Of a DNA stretch of 7,838 nt, positions 5,634 to 7,838 are shown piece by piece; within the stretch, counting starts at the first letter, position 1; every line of letters begins with the position of its first letter. The stretch spans positions 1 through 7,838 of the forward strand of contig DYFG01000075.1 in assembly GCA_020725315.1 (NCBI GenBank), in the 5' to 3' direction. The notes beneath the pieces are model-generated. The model searched no databases and had not been told where the DNA came from. It saw only the letters and a program-made list of their open reading frames with translations. The translations under genes were made by a program, and so were the position numbers. Origin of the DNA: Nitrosotalea sp. (GTDB lineage: Archaea > Halobacteriota > Syntropharchaeia > Alkanophagales > Methanospirareceae).

Positions 5634-7601
5634 TCATGCAAGGGTTATGCCTTTCGGCACTTTTTCATCTTTATGCGTGTATACGCGTGCTTCAGCGGTT
5701 TTCAGAATGGCTTCCAGCATATCCGCATAGGACATCCCCGCGATGGCAGCCATCTTTGCCATGTGCCCATCCCAGCACCAGCCGGGGTTGGGATTAACTT
5801 CTAAGAGTTTTGGGTTGCCTTTAGCATCCAATCGCCAGTCAAAACGAGCATAATCCCGGCATTCAAGTCGTTCAAAGAGTTTTAAACACCATTCCACGAT
5901 GGTTCTCTCTACTTCTTCGGGAAGTTCCGCCCGAACAGAGCGGATACCCCAATAGGGCGAATCCGGGAGCCATTTCGCTTCATAGCCACATATCCGCGGC
6001 AATCCTCCGGGTAACGATGAGTAATCCTCTTCAATTATAGGCAGAACCGTATACGATTCAGGGGGATTGCCAATGATACCCACACTCACGTCCTTACCGG
6101 TCAGAAACTCCTCCACGAGTATTGGTTTATCATAACCAAAGCGCTCCCTTATCTCCGAAATAGCGTTCGTCAGTTCTTCCGGGCTGTAGGTTACACTCCT
6201 CTGCGTTATACCGAAACTGGAATCGCCGAAGTTTGGCTTCGCGATTACCGGGAAGTCAAAATACAATTCGAACGTGCTATCTTCAGGCTTGATGAATACC
6301 GCTTCAGGTACCGGAATACCCATCTCCTTTGCGATTCCTCTCACGAGCGACTTATCGTGACAGAAAGCGAGACATTGCGGATTCGAGCCTGTGTAAGGAA
6401 TGTTGAGCATTTCAAGAAGCGCTGGAATGTGCAACTCCCTCTTCGCAACGTTTAAAAATCCCTCATCACAGAGATTGAAGACAATGTCTATCTTCGCTTC
6501 CTTCTTTATCAAATCTTGAATGAGCGTATCGTGACTGCAAAGATAAGTAAAGCGAAAGCCCTTCAAATCCCTCAATGCTTCTTTCAACTGATCAATGGTA
6601 TATAAATCGTCGTCATCAAAGATGCAGCAGGGCTTTGTACAATCAGGCTTGGTGGGGTCACCCAGGATTACTGTGACATTCTTTACCACACTTCTCTTTC
6701 TCTTCTTTAGTGGTGTCCAATCCTTTCTGACAACTGTGGTAACCACAATGCGTCTCTCCATCATTCCCAGGTCATGATTCCGCTGTGAATCGGATGTGAG
6801 CTCGCCATGAGAAGTGATGTCGCTGAAGCCAGCTGCCTTCAGAAGCTCATATAAGCTTTCATGAGTGTAAAGCCGCTCTGCGTAGAATTGGTCTACAATC
6901 ACGCCTTTTTCAACGTGTGTTACCACCTCTCGCGATATTAAACGCTGCCCATCCAGTGCGAGCGAACGCTCACGGCAGACGAGAAGGTTCTTATCTATCC
7001 ATTCCCATGACCTCGGCTGGAAATGTTCCCTTAGATACGCTCCGTCCGTAACATCGATAATAAAACGCCCCCAGGGTTTCAAGACCCTGAAGATCTCTTT
7101 GAGGACCCTCAGGTCATCCTGAACCGTCTCGAAATACCCGAAACTATTGCCGAGAATCATAACCGCATCGAACGTATCAGGGGGATACGGTAGTCTTCTG
7201 GCATCTCCTTCTCTAAACTTCAGTGACAAACCCTCCTTCCTCGCATGCGCTTTCGCTTTCTGAATGAGGTAGTGTGAGCGGTCTAACCCCTCGACACCTT
7301 TGAATCCCCTTCTTGCCAGTTCCAGGGAGTGGCGACCCTGCCCACAGCAGAGGTCAAGGATCTTGTCCTCAGGTGAAAGGCGAAGCATTGCTGAGAAGAG
7401 ATCTACCTCGTTTCGTGTAATGTTTTGGTTATCCACCACATCCGCATCGGTTTTCAGATAGATGGAATTGAAAATCTTTCGCCACCAATCTGGGCGCACA
7501 TGTTCCTCTAAATTAGAAACGGGGCCCAAAGGTTTGATACCCATGGCTCCCCTCCGCCGCGAAGGGGGCTTATCTTTTGATGACTCTTCCCTCGTATCCA
7601 T
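5634..7601 (-). CDS. Fusion protein: class I SAM methyltransferase + D-Ala-D-Ala-ligase-like ATP-grasp ligase
   Basis: This 655-residue cytoplasmic protein joins two enzymes. Residues about 35-290 are a Rossmann methyltransferase: motif I ILDLCCGQGRHS (81-92), acidic E104 and D107 in VEGLD, GDARRLPY (132-139), DAVMILGNSFGYF (145-157) and VLKPWGRFIIDV (173-184). A basic linker (about 292-308) leads to an ATP-grasp ligase (about 309-640) with VFNLCDEG (374-381), HIPALLEMLNIPYTGSNP (391-408), the DKSLVRGIAKEMGIPVP stretch (416-432), K455 in IAKPNFGDSSFG, VEEFLTGKD (496-504), and the metal ligands D588 (RFDWRLD), E601 and N603 in EVNPNPG. Both active sites look complete, so this should be a working bifunctional enzyme that methylates and ligates carboxylate and amine substrates. 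The substrate is unknown; archaea have no standard D-Ala-D-Ala peptidoglycan. The gene may start at 7601 or at the ATG at 7544 (M20), which has a much better Shine-Dalgarno; the first 19 residues are polar and dispensable-looking. Confidence 0.85.
   Translation of the reverse strand: MDTREESSKDKPPSRRRGAMGIKPLGPVSNLEEHVRPDWWRKIFNSIYLKTDADVVDNQNITRNEVDLFSAMLRLSPEDKILDLCCGQGRHSLELARRGFKGVEGLDRSHYLIQKAKAHARKEGLSLKFREGDARRLPYPPDTFDAVMILGNSFGYFETVQDDLRVLKEIFRVLKPWGRFIIDVTDGAYLREHFQPRSWEWIDKNLLVCRERSLALDGQRLISREVVTHVEKGVIVDQFYAERLYTHESLYELLKAAGFSDITSHGELTSDSQRNHDLGMMERRIVVTTVVRKDWTPLKKRKRSVVKNVTVILGDPTKPDCTKPCCIFDDDDLYTIDQLKEALRDLKGFRFTYLCSHDTLIQDLIKKEAKIDIVFNLCDEGFLNVAKRELHIPALLEMLNIPYTGSNPQCLAFCHDKSLVRGIAKEMGIPVPEAVFIKPEDSTFELYFDFPVIAKPNFGDSSFGITQRSVTYSPEELTNAISEIRERFGYDKPILVEEFLTGKDVSVGIIGNPPESYTVLPIIEEDYSSLPGGLPRICGYEAKWLPDSPYWGIRSVRAELPEEVERTIVEWCLKLFERLECRDYARFDWRLDAKGNPKLLEVNPNPGWCWDGHMAKMAAIAGMSYADMLEAILKTAEARVYTHKDEKVPKGITLA
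7551..7555 (-). promoter_or_regulatory. Strong Shine-Dalgarno favouring an internal start of the fusion gene
   Basis: On the minus strand GGAGG lies six bases before an ATG at 7544 (GGAGGGGAGCC-ATG). By contrast, the upstream ATG at 7601 has GAGG only two bases away, which is too close for normal use. This supports translation from 7544, making a 636-residue protein that begins MGIKPLGPVSNLEEH. The purine-rich bases also encode arginines in the longer reading, so chance cannot be excluded. Confidence 0.45.
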
Positions 7602-7617
7602 ATCCTCTTGATTACGA

Positions 7618-7647
7618 AGAGCATTTTATGCTCTGGTTTAATAAACC
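7618..7647. promoter_or_regulatory. Two adjacent perfect palindromes overlapping a TATA-like element upstream of the fusion gene
   Basis: AGAGCAT-TTT-ATGCTCT (7618-7634) is a perfect seven-base inverted repeat and is followed with no gap by GGTTTA-A-TAAACC (7635-7647), a perfect six-base inverted repeat. Read on the minus strand the second contains TTTATTAAA, a good archaeal TATA-like core. Initiation about 25 bases downstream would fall near 7615, so the first palindrome lies between the TATA element and the start point, a classic place for a repressor operator. They could also form hairpins ending the upstream marC-like transcript, but no T run follows. Confidence 0.4.
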
Positions 7648-7693
7648 TTTGGATCGTGATAAGTAGAATTACAGTACCTGTCATTCCGTAGAA

Positions 7694-7838
7694 CTAAACC
7701 ATGGACTTATATATGTTCCATATACCAGTTGCGATAAAATTCACCGCGATAGCGCCCAACAACAATCCCATAACCCGTGTTATTACCAAAGAGCCAGTAA
7801 AGCCTAAGATTTTATTGATTTTATCCGCAAATCTAAAG
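7694..7838 (-). CDS. MarC-family (UPF0056) integral membrane protein, C-terminal end only
   Basis: The minus-strand frame entering from the right edge encodes 47 residues up to a TAG at 7694-7696; the 5' part lies outside the window. The visible peptide has a short polar stretch (FADKINKILG), then TGSLVITRVMGLLLGAIAVN and FIATGIWNIYKSMV. The RVMGLLLGAIAV helix followed by a final FI..GI segment is the typical last transmembrane helix of MarC/UPF0056 proteins, six-helix membrane proteins of uncertain function that are common in archaea. It ends 92 bases before the ATG at 7601 and the gap holds the double palindrome, so it need not be co-transcribed with the fusion gene. The family call rests on one helix only. 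Confidence 0.7.
   Translation of the reverse strand, partial: FRFADKINKILGFTGSLVITRVMGLLLGAIAVNFIATGIWNIYKSMV

Noticed and set aside
5593..5637. A 14-codon open frame starting with ATG that overlaps the TGA of the fusion gene on the minus strand (MTNSTEERQMSRDI).
   Set aside because: It is very short and polar, has no ribosome site of its own, ends inside the TATA-like run, and matches no family I know.
1..7838. Looked for CRISPR repeats, transposon ends, tRNA or rRNA genes and defence-system genes.
   Set aside because: No regularly spaced repeats, transposase motifs, cloverleaf-like sequences or nuclease/defence motifs were seen; nearly all of the window is filled by ordinary coding sequence.

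Overview
The window looks archaeal, most likely from a euryarchaeal anaerobe related to methanogens or methane/alkane oxidisers. The evidence is an archaeal-type CofE for coenzyme F420, a tungsten-type aldehyde:ferredoxin oxidoreductase paired with a four-cluster ferredoxin, a compact archaeal-type glucan phosphorylase, a MarC-family membrane protein, and A/T-rich TATA-like elements placed so that they would give very short leaders. An ANME-1/Syntrophoarchaeia-like lineage would fit, but that is a guess from gene content and not from any marker gene. No rRNA, tRNA, insertion sequence, CRISPR array or phage gene was found.

Layout. Positions 97-3119 lie on the plus strand: cofE, then a 54-bp gap, then a two-gene unit of an AorA-like polyferredoxin and an AOR catalytic subunit that overlap by ATGA. 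A 57-bp convergent gap with a short GC-rich dyad follows. Positions 3177-7838 lie on the minus strand and are transcribed from right to left: the 3' end of a marC-like gene, a 97-bp gap with two back-to-back perfect palindromes, a two-domain protein joining a SAM methyltransferase to a D-Ala-D-Ala-ligase-like ATP-grasp enzyme, about 215 bp without a clear gene, an MscS channel gene that has lost its membrane N-terminus, and an alpha-glucan phosphorylase that overlaps the MscS 3' end.

How the genes work together. The polyferredoxin and AOR should form one cytoplasmic complex that oxidises aldehydes to acids (or reduces acids) with low-potential electrons passed along sixteen cysteine-ligated iron sites. 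CofE completes the glutamate tail of F420, the other main redox carrier of such cells. The phosphorylase releases glucose-1-phosphate from stored glucan. The fusion protein has no assigned substrate. It is the most novel item here, because most archaea make no D-Ala-D-Ala peptidoglycan and must use such a ligase fold for something else. The MscS gene appears broken or reduced, with a homopolymer run exactly where its reading frame is lost.
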